DNA from: CAWJHE01 sp963842455
GTDB lineage: Bacteria; Chloroflexota; Anaerolineae; Anaerolineales; UBA4823
NCBI GenBank assembly: GCA_963842455.1
Contig: CAWJHE010000011.1
Span: 113,002-177,001, forward strand
Direction: 5' to 3'
DNA: 64,000 bases
A model generated the notes under the pieces. The model was not told where the DNA came from and searched no databases. It saw only the letters and a program-made list of their open reading frames with translations. Within the stretch, counting starts at the first letter, position 1; each line of letters begins with the position of its first letter. Position numbers and translations under genes: made by a program. Below are positions 19,701-28,111 of this stretch, piece after piece.

Positions 19701-21267
19701 AATGAATGACACCTATCAAACCAACGAAGATGTGACCCTGAATGTACCCGCTCCAGGTGTGCTGGACAATGATCATGCCAATCAACCCATCACCGCGGTA
19801 TGGGTTTCAGATCCAAGCAACGGTAGCCTGACTCTTAACGCCGACGGATCATTCCAATACATACCCGATACTAATTTCTACGGGATGGATAGCTTCACTT
19901 ATAAGATATGGGATGGTGGTGAATATAGCAACACTGCCACGGTTACTATAACCGTAAGTGCCGTCAACGACGCACCAGTGGCAGTCGATGACGCCTTCGA
20001 GGTCGATCAGGACTCACAGCTGATTGTGGCTGCAAGCGCATTAACGGCCAATGACACAGACGCTGACAATGATGAGCTCATCGTTGTAGATGTGAGCAAT
20101 CCCTTGAATGGGACGGTTAACCTGGATAACGACACCATCACCTTTACACCCACCAGCGGGTTCGCTGGAATTGCCGGTTTTGATTACACGGTGAGCGATT
20201 GGCTGCTGAGCGACACAGGGCATGTTGTCATCACAGTAAACGCCTTGGTGCCTAACCAACCACCTGTGGTTAGCGACATCCCCAACCAGACCATCGCAGA
20301 AGGCAGCAGTTTTGCCACCATCAACCTGGACAATTTTGTGACGGATGTGGACAACGCAGACTCGCAGATGACATGGACGTACTCAGGCAATACACAGCTG
20401 AGCGTCAGCATCCTCAACCGGATAGCCACCATCAGCGTGACCAATGCCGACTGGAACGGCTCAGAAACCATCACCTTCCGCGCCACCGACCCAGACGGTC
20501 TGTATGATGAAGATGGAGCCACCTTCAGCGTGACTGCAGTCAATGATCCACCCGTGGTCAACGGCATCCCCAACCAGACCATCCTGGAAGGCAGCACTTT
20601 TTTCGCCACCATCAACCTGGATAATTACGTTATGGATGTTGATAACACAGATTTGGAAATGACCTGGTCATTCTCGGGCAATACACAGTTAAGCGTCAGC
20701 ATTCTCAACCGGGTGGTAACCATTGGTGTACCTGATGCCAACTGGAACGGCGCAGAGACCATCACTTTTCGGGCAACGGATCCAGGTGATCTGTTTGATG
20801 AAGAGGCAGCCATCTTCACTGTGACAGCTGTAAATGATCCGCCAGTAAATACTATTCCAGGAACACAGTCTACTTTAATAAATCAAGAGCTGGTTTTTGA
20901 AGAGGCGTCCTTGATCTCGATCGATGATTTGGATGTCTCAGAAACTCCTGGCGCCATGCTACAGGTATCCCTGATCGTCGATCATGGCAGCCTCACCCTT
21001 TCCCAAATCACCGGTTTGCTTTTCACAAGCGGTGATGGGACGAGTGATGCTAGCCTGACCTTCATGGGGACCATCCATGATATCAATGCGGCTCTTGATG
21101 GGATGATCTACACACCTGCTTTGGGTTACACCGGCAGTGAGCTGTTGACCATCATCACCAATGATCTGGGCTACACGGGCGAAGGAGATGCGCTTACAGA
21201 TACCGACACCGTTTCAATAATTATTTCAAAATCCTACCATCTTTTTATTCCCCTGGTGGTTCGATAA
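16707..21267 (+). CDS. Large secreted C25 peptidase with cadherin-like repeats (frameshifted near 18345)
   Basis: About 1,520 aa once one T is removed from TTTT near 18345 (DDFLSF then NYNAPGDWNF). ATG 16707 is preferred to an upstream TTG because the signal peptide (MKKVWRSFLIIIILTVL) starts there and GAGAGG lies upstream. After a long propeptide comes a prodomain (KVREDGFYKLTYLELL...) and the C25 domain with catalytic His (codon 19285, YIGHAAST) and Cys (codon 19387, AMTCYDGS). Then follow two Ig/cadherin-like domains (NEDVTLNV..., AVNDAPVAVDDAF...), two near-identical 96-aa cadherin-like repeats and a CSPG-like domain. It ends in SYHLFIPLVVR, the shared tail. It is a cell-surface or extracellular protease; the repeats suggest Ca2+-dependent adhesion. 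Confidence 0.85.
20269..20844 (+). repeat. Two tandem ~288-bp repeats inside the large C25 gene
   Basis: Units 20269-20556 and 20557-20844 encode near-identical 96-97-aa cadherin-like modules (each with GIPNQTI or DIPNQTI, SGNTQLSVSILNR, ETITFRATDP and VTAVNDPPV). High DNA similarity points to recent duplication or ongoing recombination, so repeat number may vary between strains. Confidence 0.85.
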
Positions 21268-21289
21268 AAACTTAGCCTACGAAGGAAAG

Positions 21290-21309
21290 ACCGCCCATTA
21301 CCGGGCGGT
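21290..21309 (+). terminator. Intrinsic terminator after the large C25 gene
   Basis: ACCGCCC (21290-21296) pairs with GGGCGGT (21303-21309), followed by a run of eight or more T. It sits between two converging genes. Confidence 0.88.
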
Positions 21310-21319
21310 TTTTTTTTCA

Positions 21320-21844
21320 TCAACCTCGCCATTTCCGGATTCTTTGCAGCAGCCTGGCCAGGCAGCCAACCTTTGAAAAACCGGCAATCACATATCGCTC
21401 CACCCCCAACCCCAGATACACACGCTTGCCGTCTCGCTCAACCACCGTCACACAACCCAGGATTTCAGAAATATCAACGTAGCCATCTGTCTGCGCGGCT
21501 ACATTATCCCCACGGATCAGATAAGCGCATCCTTGCTTGCCAACCAGTCTGTGCACAACCAATCGCTTGCTTTGTGGATGAATAAAAGCAGCCACTTTCC
21601 CAATGGATAGTGGCTCTATCGATAGAGGCGCAACTGTGATCCAATCCCCATCCCGGATAAAAGGAGACATACTCCAGCCCCTGGCGCGAAACCGGAAGGC
21701 TGCCCCTTTTTTTAAGACAACTTGCATGAGAGAAACTATTTCCGCATGATCTAACACAATTTCATCCTCATGCGCAGGATTAACAACAGGTTTTTCAATT
21801 ACAGATTTCACAGTGACTCCAGCAAGTGAATGTCCATTTTTCAT
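21320..21844 (-). CDS. S24/S26-family signal-peptidase-like protein
   Basis: 174 aa. The fold signature is FRARGWSMSPFIRDGD (Ser58-Met59, the nucleophile position of S24/S26 peptidases), followed by IGKVAAFIHP, LVVHRLVG and YLIRGDN. The general base position carries His98 rather than Lys, as in the SipW/ER-type subgroup. There is no transmembrane helix at the N-terminus, unlike usual signal peptidases; the C-terminal segment (YVIAGFSKVGCLARLLQRIRKWRG) could associate with the membrane. Proteins of this kind are often found beside RiPP genes, so a role in peptide maturation is possible, but it is inferred only from location. Alternatively it is a small transcription-linked S24 protein. Confidence 0.75.
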   Translation of the reverse strand: MKNGHSLAGVTVKSVIEKPVVNPAHEDEIVLDHAEIVSLMQVVLKKGAAFRFRARGWSMSPFIRDGDWITVAPLSIEPLSIGKVAAFIHPQSKRLVVHRLVGKQGCAYLIRGDNVAAQTDGYVDISEILGCVTVVERDGKRVYLGLGVERYVIAGFSKVGCLARLLQRIRKWRG

Positions 21845-22021
21845 CGAATCATCCAGGTTATTCTAACCCGAATTTGCTCCAAGCAAAAATGGATTCCCAG
21901 TGTAAGGTTAACATTCATTACCATTATGATCTATTTTCTATTAATTCCTTGCTTTATTATGATAATATTGGTATTATTTATCCACTTACAGTACAAAAGT
22001 CCTATAACACTCTTCTCCGCC

Positions 22022-22106
22022 CTCGAAAAGGCAAACCCATCGCGAGATGGTGACGCAAAACCAAAGGATCTGCTTTTTTTGCAGATAGCCGGGTTGCCGA
22101 AGTACC
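22022..22106 (+). ncRNA. c-di-GMP-I (GEMM-I) riboswitch 3
   Basis: Contains GGCAAACC, the GNRA-capped stem CCATC-GCGA-GATGG, TGACGCAAAACC, a clean variable hairpin (GATCTGC, T-rich loop, GCAGAT), and AGCCGGGTTGCCGAAG. Changes relative to copies 1 and 2 keep base pairing (GGTGG to GATGG still pairs with CCATC), which is covariation-like support. It lies only about 70 nt before the start codon of the hybrid C25 gene, close enough for control of ribosome access. Confidence 0.87.
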
Positions 22107-22175
22107 CTTGAATTCTAGCACTTATGCCAGCGTTCATCTTGATCTAGAACCATGATTTTGCAAGGAGGCAGATCC

Positions 22176-25100
22176 ATGAAACATCCACAGTTCCAACACA
22201 AAAGATCCACCTTTTCCATCCTGCTCAGCTTGATCCTGGTTTTCTCCATGGTCAGCGGCGCCCTGGCAGCTCCATGGGTGGCAAACAAGCTAAAATCGCA
22301 CCGCGTTTACGATCCATTCACCAATGCCTATGTACCCGGCAACACCAAAGGCTACACAGAAGGTCAAGCTGCCTCCTTTCTGGTCGAAGTTCAAGGTGCA
22401 ATCAACGATTTTCTGCAATTCGATATTTGTTTGGATTACAACGATAGCGGCGCTTATTTCTTCACCGGGCTCGAGCCTTTTGATACCGATTTCTTAGAAG
22501 ATCACGCTGCACCGCTCCCAGCCGGGATCCTAACCGGTAATGCAAGTGACAATGTGCGCGGCATTGACATAACCGTTAATTCAATCACGCCGCTGGGTGT
22601 GACCGGCTTAGGCGGGGACCTGACTTCTTTATGCCCGAACAATTACATCGGCTGGCGCGTTGAGTTCACACTGAACCAGCCTCTGGGATACCTGGTTTAT
22701 GGCGGCCACCTGGCTATGCCCACCGACCCGCTTCCCACCGGGGGCACAGTTCCTGCAAACCAGGGCGCAGCCAATATTTCCGGTGTCGCCCAGGCGCGTA
22801 TCGCCACCTTGAACGGTGGAGATAAAACCATCAACTTTATGCCCGGTGCAGTCGCACCTGCCTCCGCGGATCTGCAGATTATCAAAACCTGCCCTAATCT
22901 TTTCAATCCATCTCCATATCCTTTCACGATTACTGTCACAAACCTGGGACCTGGAACAACCGGTTTGATAACGGTGACCGATACCCTGGATAATGTCCTG
23001 CTCTACAGCGGCTACTCTGCCTTCTTGACTACCAACGGCGTGTCAACTGCAGCTGGCGCCTGTTCTGCGGTTGGCCAGGATGTAACCTGTACCCTGGACA
23101 AAGCATTCTTCTCAAACATTATTGATGCCACCAGCAAATGGGTGATCACCCTTAACACGACTTTGGCTGAGGGGACCCCTGATGACTATCCTTTTCAAAA
23201 CATCGCCGTTGTCAGCAGCGATCTGGCTGACCCGGTTGTATCCAACAATACCAGTTCTTGTTCCACAACAACCCCGGTTACCATTGCTTCGTTTTCATCC
23301 ACCAAAATCGCTGAAATTGTGCACTTCAGCTGGACAACAGCAACGGAAACGAACAATGCAGGTTTCAATCTTTGGGTAGATGGGGATGGTGGTTTGCAAA
23401 AGCTCAATCGCCAGTTAATCCCATCTGCCGTAATCTACTCCACAAGCCCCCAGGATTACACCTTTGAAGCGGAAGTAACAGGCAATATTTTCTATGTGGA
23501 AGATATCGACATCTCCAACCGGCCTACCGCAAAGCATGGTCCTTTCCAGCTTGGTGAAAGCTATGGTCAGAATCTGACATTAGATATCATTGATTGGACA
23601 GCTATCCGCGCCGAACATGGGACAAAAGCCAATTCCCGCTTGGATAGCAGGCTGGAAAGCTTTAGAGCGCCGCTCCCAGCTGCGCCTCAAATTCAGGCTG
23701 TTGAAATCGTCGACGCCATCAAGACCTTTTTACCATTGGCGGCAAAGGCTGCCAATACACCATCGATAGCATATCCAACCTACTATTTCCATGTTGAACA
23801 GGATGGTCTGTATCGAGTAACCTATGATGAGCTATTAGATGCTGGATTAGATTTACAGGGCGTGACCGTTGACCAGATCGCCATTTACAATCAAGGTAAA
23901 TATATCCCCGCTTATATCAAGGCTAATACGAATTTGGGGGCTTTTGGACCAGGTTCATTGATCGAATTCTACGGCCAGGCGTTGAACACGCTCTACAGTC
24001 GAACGAATGTCTACCAATTAATCATGAACAACGGCAGCCGGCCAGTGGATGTTGACTTTGCACAAGTGGATGCCTCAGCGCCGGTAGCTGCTTTCTATTT
24101 GGAAAATGAGAAAGTTGCCGATAATGTCGAATACAACCCGGTATCAATGGTCCAGGATCCTTGGTTTGCAAAACGGCTGTTTACCTACAACCAGCCCTCA
24201 AGCTGGGATTTCGCCCTGCAGGTTGACGACTATGTGCCCGGGGTTTCCCCTGCCAGCTTAAGATTAGAAATTTGGGGAGGCAGCCAATTTCACACATCTC
24301 CAGACCATCGTCTCCTGGCTGAGCTGAATGGCGAACAGGTTGCTGACGCATCCTTCGACGGCGTGACCGATTACTATGTCAATGCTCAACTTCCGGATGG
24401 CGCCCTGACTGAAGGCCAAAATAACCTTAAGATCACCCTTCCTGGCGACACCGGCGCTTCTTGGGATATTGTCAACCTGGAAAGTTACAGTATCACCTAT
24501 CCCCGTGCTTTTGTTGCACGCAACAATCAACTGGCCTTTACGGCCACGGGTGAAGCCTTCCGTGTAAGCGGCTTCTCCAGCCCAGATATCGTTGTTTACC
24601 GACTGATCAACCACGTACCCACACGCATTTACCATGCAAACATCGAAAATGATGGAGCAGGTTATTCGATCAATTTTGCTGGCTCCGAATTCAATGCGAC
24701 ATATCTGGTTTACCAGGCAAATGCCTTACACAAGCCAGCTATCACGCCCGCTCCCCTCGCGCAAGATATTACCAGCGGATCAGCGGATTACCTGATCATC
24801 TCTCACCCCGACTTCATCGATGGTTTGGATGCACTCATCCAGGCTCGCACGGCGGACGGGTTGACTGTTAAGGTTGTGGATGTTGAACAGGTTTATCATC
24901 AATTTGGGTACGGTTTATTTGACCCACAAGGGATCAAAAATTATATCCGCCACGCTGCTCAGAATATGGGCACTCAATACGTGCTGCTGGTCGGCGGCGA
25001 TACCTACGATTACCATGATTATAGCGGCGCAGGCAGCTTCAGCTTTATCCCTTCCATTTACCACCGAGCGGGATCCGAAATTGGCTATGCACCCGTAGAT

Positions 25101-25802
25101 CCTCTGTTTGCGGACATCGATGGCGACCTCCTACCCGACCTGGCTTTGGGTCGTTTCCCGGTGCGAACCGCCGCGGAATTGGAGAGTGTCATTGATAAGA
25201 CCCTGGTTTATGCTGATAAAGATTATTCAGCAACCGCTATCTTTTCAGCAGACCAGGATTTCAAAAACGATAGCCTGTCCTTAACCAGCCCCATCGACAA
25301 TTCCTGGGATATTCAGGAAGCTTACCTGGATGATTTAGGTGTAGCCTCCGCCCGATCTGTCTTGATCAATGCAATCAATACCGGCGTGGCGCTAACCAGC
25401 TTTGTCGGGCACTCTGGACCGATGAATTGGACCTATGCTGGCTTATTTAGCTACACCGATGCAGCTTCTCTCACCAATGCAGACCGCCCGACCGTGGTCA
25501 CCCAATGGGGTTGTTGGAACACATACTATGTAGACCCACTGTACAACACCCTGGGCCACCAATTCCTGTTAGCTGGCAACCGGGGTGCAGCCGCCGTGAT
25601 GGGTTCAACCACCATTACCATGGCATATTCTGAGGAAGCCTTAGGTGAGTTGATGACCCCCTACCTGACTGCCCAGGGTGTGAGCATTGGGCAGGCTATG
25701 CTGAATGCCAAACAGGATCTGGCTCAAACGCAACCTTATCTTCTGGATGTACTTCTGGGCTGGACGATCCTGGGAGACCCAGCACTGGTCATCCATCCTT
25801 AA
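22176..25802 (+). CDS. Hybrid secreted protein: DUF11-type surface module fused to C25 peptidase
   Basis: About 1,208 aa from ATG 22176, chosen over ATG 22152 because AAGGAGG lies just before it and the signal peptide (MKHPQFQHKRSTFSILLSL, cleavage near ALA-APW) starts there. Domains in order: a cohesin-like/unknown beta region (to about 230), DUF11 (ADLQIIKTCPNLFNPSPYPF...), an FN3-like segment (VHFSWTTATETNNAGFNLW), then TFLPLAAK (about residue 517), and a complete C25 prodomain and peptidase with His1079 (FVGHSGPMNW) and Cys1113 (QWGCWNTYY). The C25 part aligns end to end with the protein at 6830. The FLPLAAK sequence sits where other proteins here stop, as if two gene types were joined. 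Riboswitch 3 precedes it. Confidence 0.87.
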   Translation: MKHPQFQHKRSTFSILLSLILVFSMVSGALAAPWVANKLKSHRVYDPFTNAYVPGNTKGYTEGQAASFLVEVQGAINDFLQFDICLDYNDSGAYFFTGLEPFDTDFLEDHAAPLPAGILTGNASDNVRGIDITVNSITPLGVTGLGGDLTSLCPNNYIGWRVEFTLNQPLGYLVYGGHLAMPTDPLPTGGTVPANQGAANISGVAQARIATLNGGDKTINFMPGAVAPASADLQIIKTCPNLFNPSPYPFTITVTNLGPGTTGLITVTDTLDNVLLYSGYSAFLTTNGVSTAAGACSAVGQDVTCTLDKAFFSNIIDATSKWVITLNTTLAEGTPDDYPFQNIAVVSSDLADPVVSNNTSSCSTTTPVTIASFSSTKIAEIVHFSWTTATETNNAGFNLWVDGDGGLQKLNRQLIPSAVIYSTSPQDYTFEAEVTGNIFYVEDIDISNRPTAKHGPFQLGESYGQNLTLDIIDWTAIRAEHGTKANSRLDSRLESFRAPLPAAPQIQAVEIVDAIKTFLPLAAKAANTPSIAYPTYYFHVEQDGLYRVTYDELLDAGLDLQGVTVDQIAIYNQGKYIPAYIKANTNLGAFGPGSLIEFYGQALNTLYSRTNVYQLIMNNGSRPVDVDFAQVDASAPVAAFYLENEKVADNVEYNPVSMVQDPWFAKRLFTYNQPSSWDFALQVDDYVPGVSPASLRLEIWGGSQFHTSPDHRLLAELNGEQVADASFDGVTDYYVNAQLPDGALTEGQNNLKITLPGDTGASWDIVNLESYSITYPRAFVARNNQLAFTATGEAFRVSGFSSPDIVVYRLINHVPTRIYHANIENDGAGYSINFAGSEFNATYLVYQANALHKPAITPAPLAQDITSGSADYLIISHPDFIDGLDALIQARTADGLTVKVVDVEQVYHQFGYGLFDPQGIKNYIRHAAQNMGTQYVLLVGGDTYDYHDYSGAGSFSFIPSIYHRAGSEIGYAPVDPLFADIDGDLLPDLALGRFPVRTAAELESVIDKTLVYADKDYSATAIFSADQDFKNDSLSLTSPIDNSWDIQEAYLDDLGVASARSVLINAINTGVALTSFVGHSGPMNWTYAGLFSYTDAASLTNADRPTVVTQWGCWNTYYVDPLYNTLGHQFLLAGNRGAAAVMGSTTITMAYSEEALGELMTPYLTAQGVSIGQAMLNAKQDLAQTQPYLLDVLLGWTILGDPALVIHP

Positions 25803-25825
25803 GCATACCATTTTCATTCCATGCA

Positions 25826-25858
25826 GCAGCATGGCTTATCCTGTCTGAGCCATGCTGC
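25826..25858 (+). terminator. Stem-loop after the hybrid C25 gene
   Basis: An 11-bp perfect stem (GCAGCATGGCT, 25826-25836; partner 25848-25858). The T-run is displaced (TTTTTTT about 23 nt later), so it is a weaker terminator candidate. The lasso-type precursor gene starts 46 nt further on. Confidence 0.55.
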
Positions 25859-25904
25859 CGTCTCCAGCGCTTATCATTTAGTTTTTTTCGAGGAGGAATC
25901 ATTT

Positions 25905-26086
25905 ATGGAGAACAAACAGCCAGCGCAAAGCAAACTGCCTGCACTTCCCTCTACCAGGCGTACCTACCGCCAACCCCGTTAACCATCCTGGGCGATATTC
26001 GAGACTTGACCCTGGCTCCATCCATGGGCACCAGTGAAAGTGGGCGTGGACCAGGTTATAGAAGCGGGCCGTTAGACCCACCCTGA
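25905..26086 (+). CDS. Putative lasso-peptide precursor (reading frame interrupted near 25975)
   Basis: As written, ATG 25905 (excellent site, GAGGAGG) gives 25 aa ending TYRQPR. Restoring one base in the CCCC run near 25973-25976 (or removing two) continues as LTILGDIRDLTLAPSMGTS and ends in GPLDPP, about 60 aa. The restored leader has the lasso signature YxxPxLxxLG and a Thr (residue 36) two places before the core. The predicted core starts at Ala38, and Glu45 is at core position 8, suiting an 8-residue macrolactam; the tail is Gly/Pro/Arg rich with one Tyr. An intrinsic terminator and then the cyclase-like gene follow. The exact core start is inferred. Confidence 0.72.
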
Positions 26087-26108
26087 TCATCCTAATATTG
26101 TTCATCTC

Positions 26109-26145
26109 AAAAAGACCCATCTAGAATTGTGAGATGGGTCTTTTT
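26109..26145 (+). terminator. Intrinsic terminator between precursor and cyclase genes
   Basis: AAAAAGACCCATCT (26109-26122) pairs perfectly with AGATGGGTCTTTTT (26132-26145). A terminator or attenuator right after the precursor is the common way to make more precursor than enzyme. Confidence 0.88.
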
Positions 26146-26214
26146 GACAAAATAATGACTGCGGATGTGTGCAGAGTAAGCTTTCCATCATGAGGCGAAT
26201 GCTATAATTGAACC

Positions 26215-28105
26215 ATGACCGCCATATTTGCATGTTTTGAACGCTCAGGAACTGCCATCCATCCAGAAACGATCCAGGATGTACTTTCGGCCAATGTAGA
26301 AAATGCCATCGATGGTTCAGATGTCTATCTCGATAAAAACATTGCCCTTGCCGCTCAATATCTATGGGTGACTCCAGAAGAACATGGTGAAAGGCAACCC
26401 GTTTGAAATCAACACAACTCAATTGCCATCCTGGGCAACATGCGAATAGATAATCGCCAGGAATTAGGTCATCTACTGGCGTTGGATGCCCAAACGCTGC
26501 AAGAGACCAGCGATACACGCCTGGTGCTTGAGGCTTATCAACATTGGGGGACGCAGTGCGTATCTCGTCTTTTAGGTGATTTTGCATTCGCAATATGGGA
26601 ACCTTATTCCCAATCACTTTTCATGGCTCGCGATCCCCTAGGAGTAAAAAATCTGTGTTTTTTGCAAAACCCGTCATGTTTTGCGGTAGCCAGCGAAATG
26701 GAACATCTTTTAGCTTTTTGTGGCGGCATAACGGAAATCAACCAGGTTAAACTTGCTGAATATTTAGCAGATTTTTACTATGACCAGCAGGAAAGCTTCT
26801 TCGAAGGCATCCAATATCTTCCTCCTGCTCATGCTTTACGGGTGACACGGCAAGAGACAAAACAGTGGTGTTACTGGAAAGTAGACCCAGAGTTAAGTTT
26901 ACAATATCCTTCGGATGAAGCGTATGCAGAACACTTTAAAGATCTCTTAGGGAAGTGTGTAAATGACCGCTTACGCAGCGTGGGACCCGTAGGGATCTCG
27001 ATGAGCGGCGGTCTAGATTCATCTTCGGTGGCTGCACTGGCCAGCCAAATCATACCTGAAAGTCCCAGTAATCCAGGTTACTTACACAGTTACTCATATG
27101 CCTTTGAGCATTTGAAAAGCTGTGATGAGAGAGCGTATATAACCCATCTTGTTGAAGCTTTTCCGCTCGTTGCCAAGTATGTTTTCTGCGATGACGAATG
27201 GACTTTAAGAGACTTATCTACCTGGCCCATTTACCGTGAATATCCAACAAATGATCCATACCCACGTCTGCCTCAAAGAGTTATGCAAGCTGCTCAAGCA
27301 GATGGCATCAAGTTGCTGCTTACGGGTTATTTCGGGGATGTACTCTTCATTGGGCAATCCTATTGGCTGGCAGATATGATCCGCTTTGGCAAGATCGATT
27401 TGATTAAGAAATCATTCAGTCATGTTCGAGGCATTCGCTCACAAGCCAACCTGTTATTTAGATCTGGGCTTATCCCTCTGCTGCCACGTGCCTGGAAAAA
27501 CATTTATCGTACTTGGCAAAAATCACCTGAAACTCACAGCCTATCCATTCCTTCATCCCGATTTTGTCAAACGCACCCACTTGCACGAACAAATAAACAA
27601 GGATCGAGGCTGGAAAGAATACGACGCGCCTGGACAGTGGGACCGGCTCAGGAGGATGACTCTGAATGTTTTCTCTCAAGGAGCAGCCACCACGGACAAA
27701 ACTTATCACCAGCACGGCATGGAAATCACAACGCCCTATTGGGATCGCCGGCTAATCGAATTCGTCATGGCGATTCCCGCATATCAACTTGGTAGACCTG
27801 GTATGGACCGTTTTGTTTTTCGGAATGCTATGCGTGGCACCTTACCTGAACCAGTGCGGACGAGGAAACAGCGTACCATCTTCAACGAATTATTTACTTT
27901 GGGTTTACTAGAAAAAGAGAAAGCGACTGTTCAACGTCTCATCAAGGATCCCTTGATTGTCCAACTCAATCTGATTAAACATAACTGGTTAATAGCTGAA
28001 TTTGAAGCCGGTTCTCATTGGACTGCCGAAGGTTACTATTTCTGGAAGGCTCTTTCTCTTGAGCTATGGCTGCGCAAGGTCTATAATGTGCCTTTGGCGG
28101 ATTAA
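26215..28105 (+). CDS. Asparagine-synthetase-like protein, probable lasso cyclase (frame interrupted twice)
   Basis: About 630 aa in total. The N-terminus is MTAIFACFERSG: the Cys2 nucleophile of true glutamine-dependent asparagine synthetases is absent, as in lasso-peptide cyclases (C proteins). The ATP-pyrophosphatase loop MSGGLDSSSVAAL (near 27001) is intact, so it can adenylate a side-chain carboxylate. Two breaks occur. One is an in-frame TGA at 26404-26406, which could equally be a pair of compensating indels giving QPFEINTTQLAIL. The other is a one-base shift near 27530-27545, where removing one C gives SPETTAYPFLHPDFVKRT. The downstream kinase-like gene is 6 nt away. Candidate for ring closure of the precursor at 25905; as written it would be inactive. 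Confidence 0.8.
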
Positions 28106-28111
28106 TTCAAC

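Noticed and set aside
20184..20615. Minus-strand open frame with repeated sequence
   Set aside because: It is the antisense of the cadherin-like repeats and inherits their repetition.
21826..22111. Two overlapping plus-strand open frames before the hybrid C25 gene
   Set aside because: They cover the third riboswitch, whose RNA structure explains the conservation, and they have no ribosome-binding site.
6830..25802. Type IX secretion for the C25 peptidases
   Set aside because: No C-terminal sorting domain of that system is visible; the proteins end at the catalytic domain or with the short FLPLVxR-type tail.
26404..26406. TGA as selenocysteine in the cyclase-like gene
   Set aside because: No SECIS-like hairpin is evident just downstream and the family has no selenocysteine; a stop or paired indels explains it better.
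26102..26617. 171-codon open frame on the minus strand over the start of the cyclase-like gene
   Set aside because: It lies opposite a recognisable protein-coding frame, covers the terminator and has no ribosome-binding site or family-like sequence.
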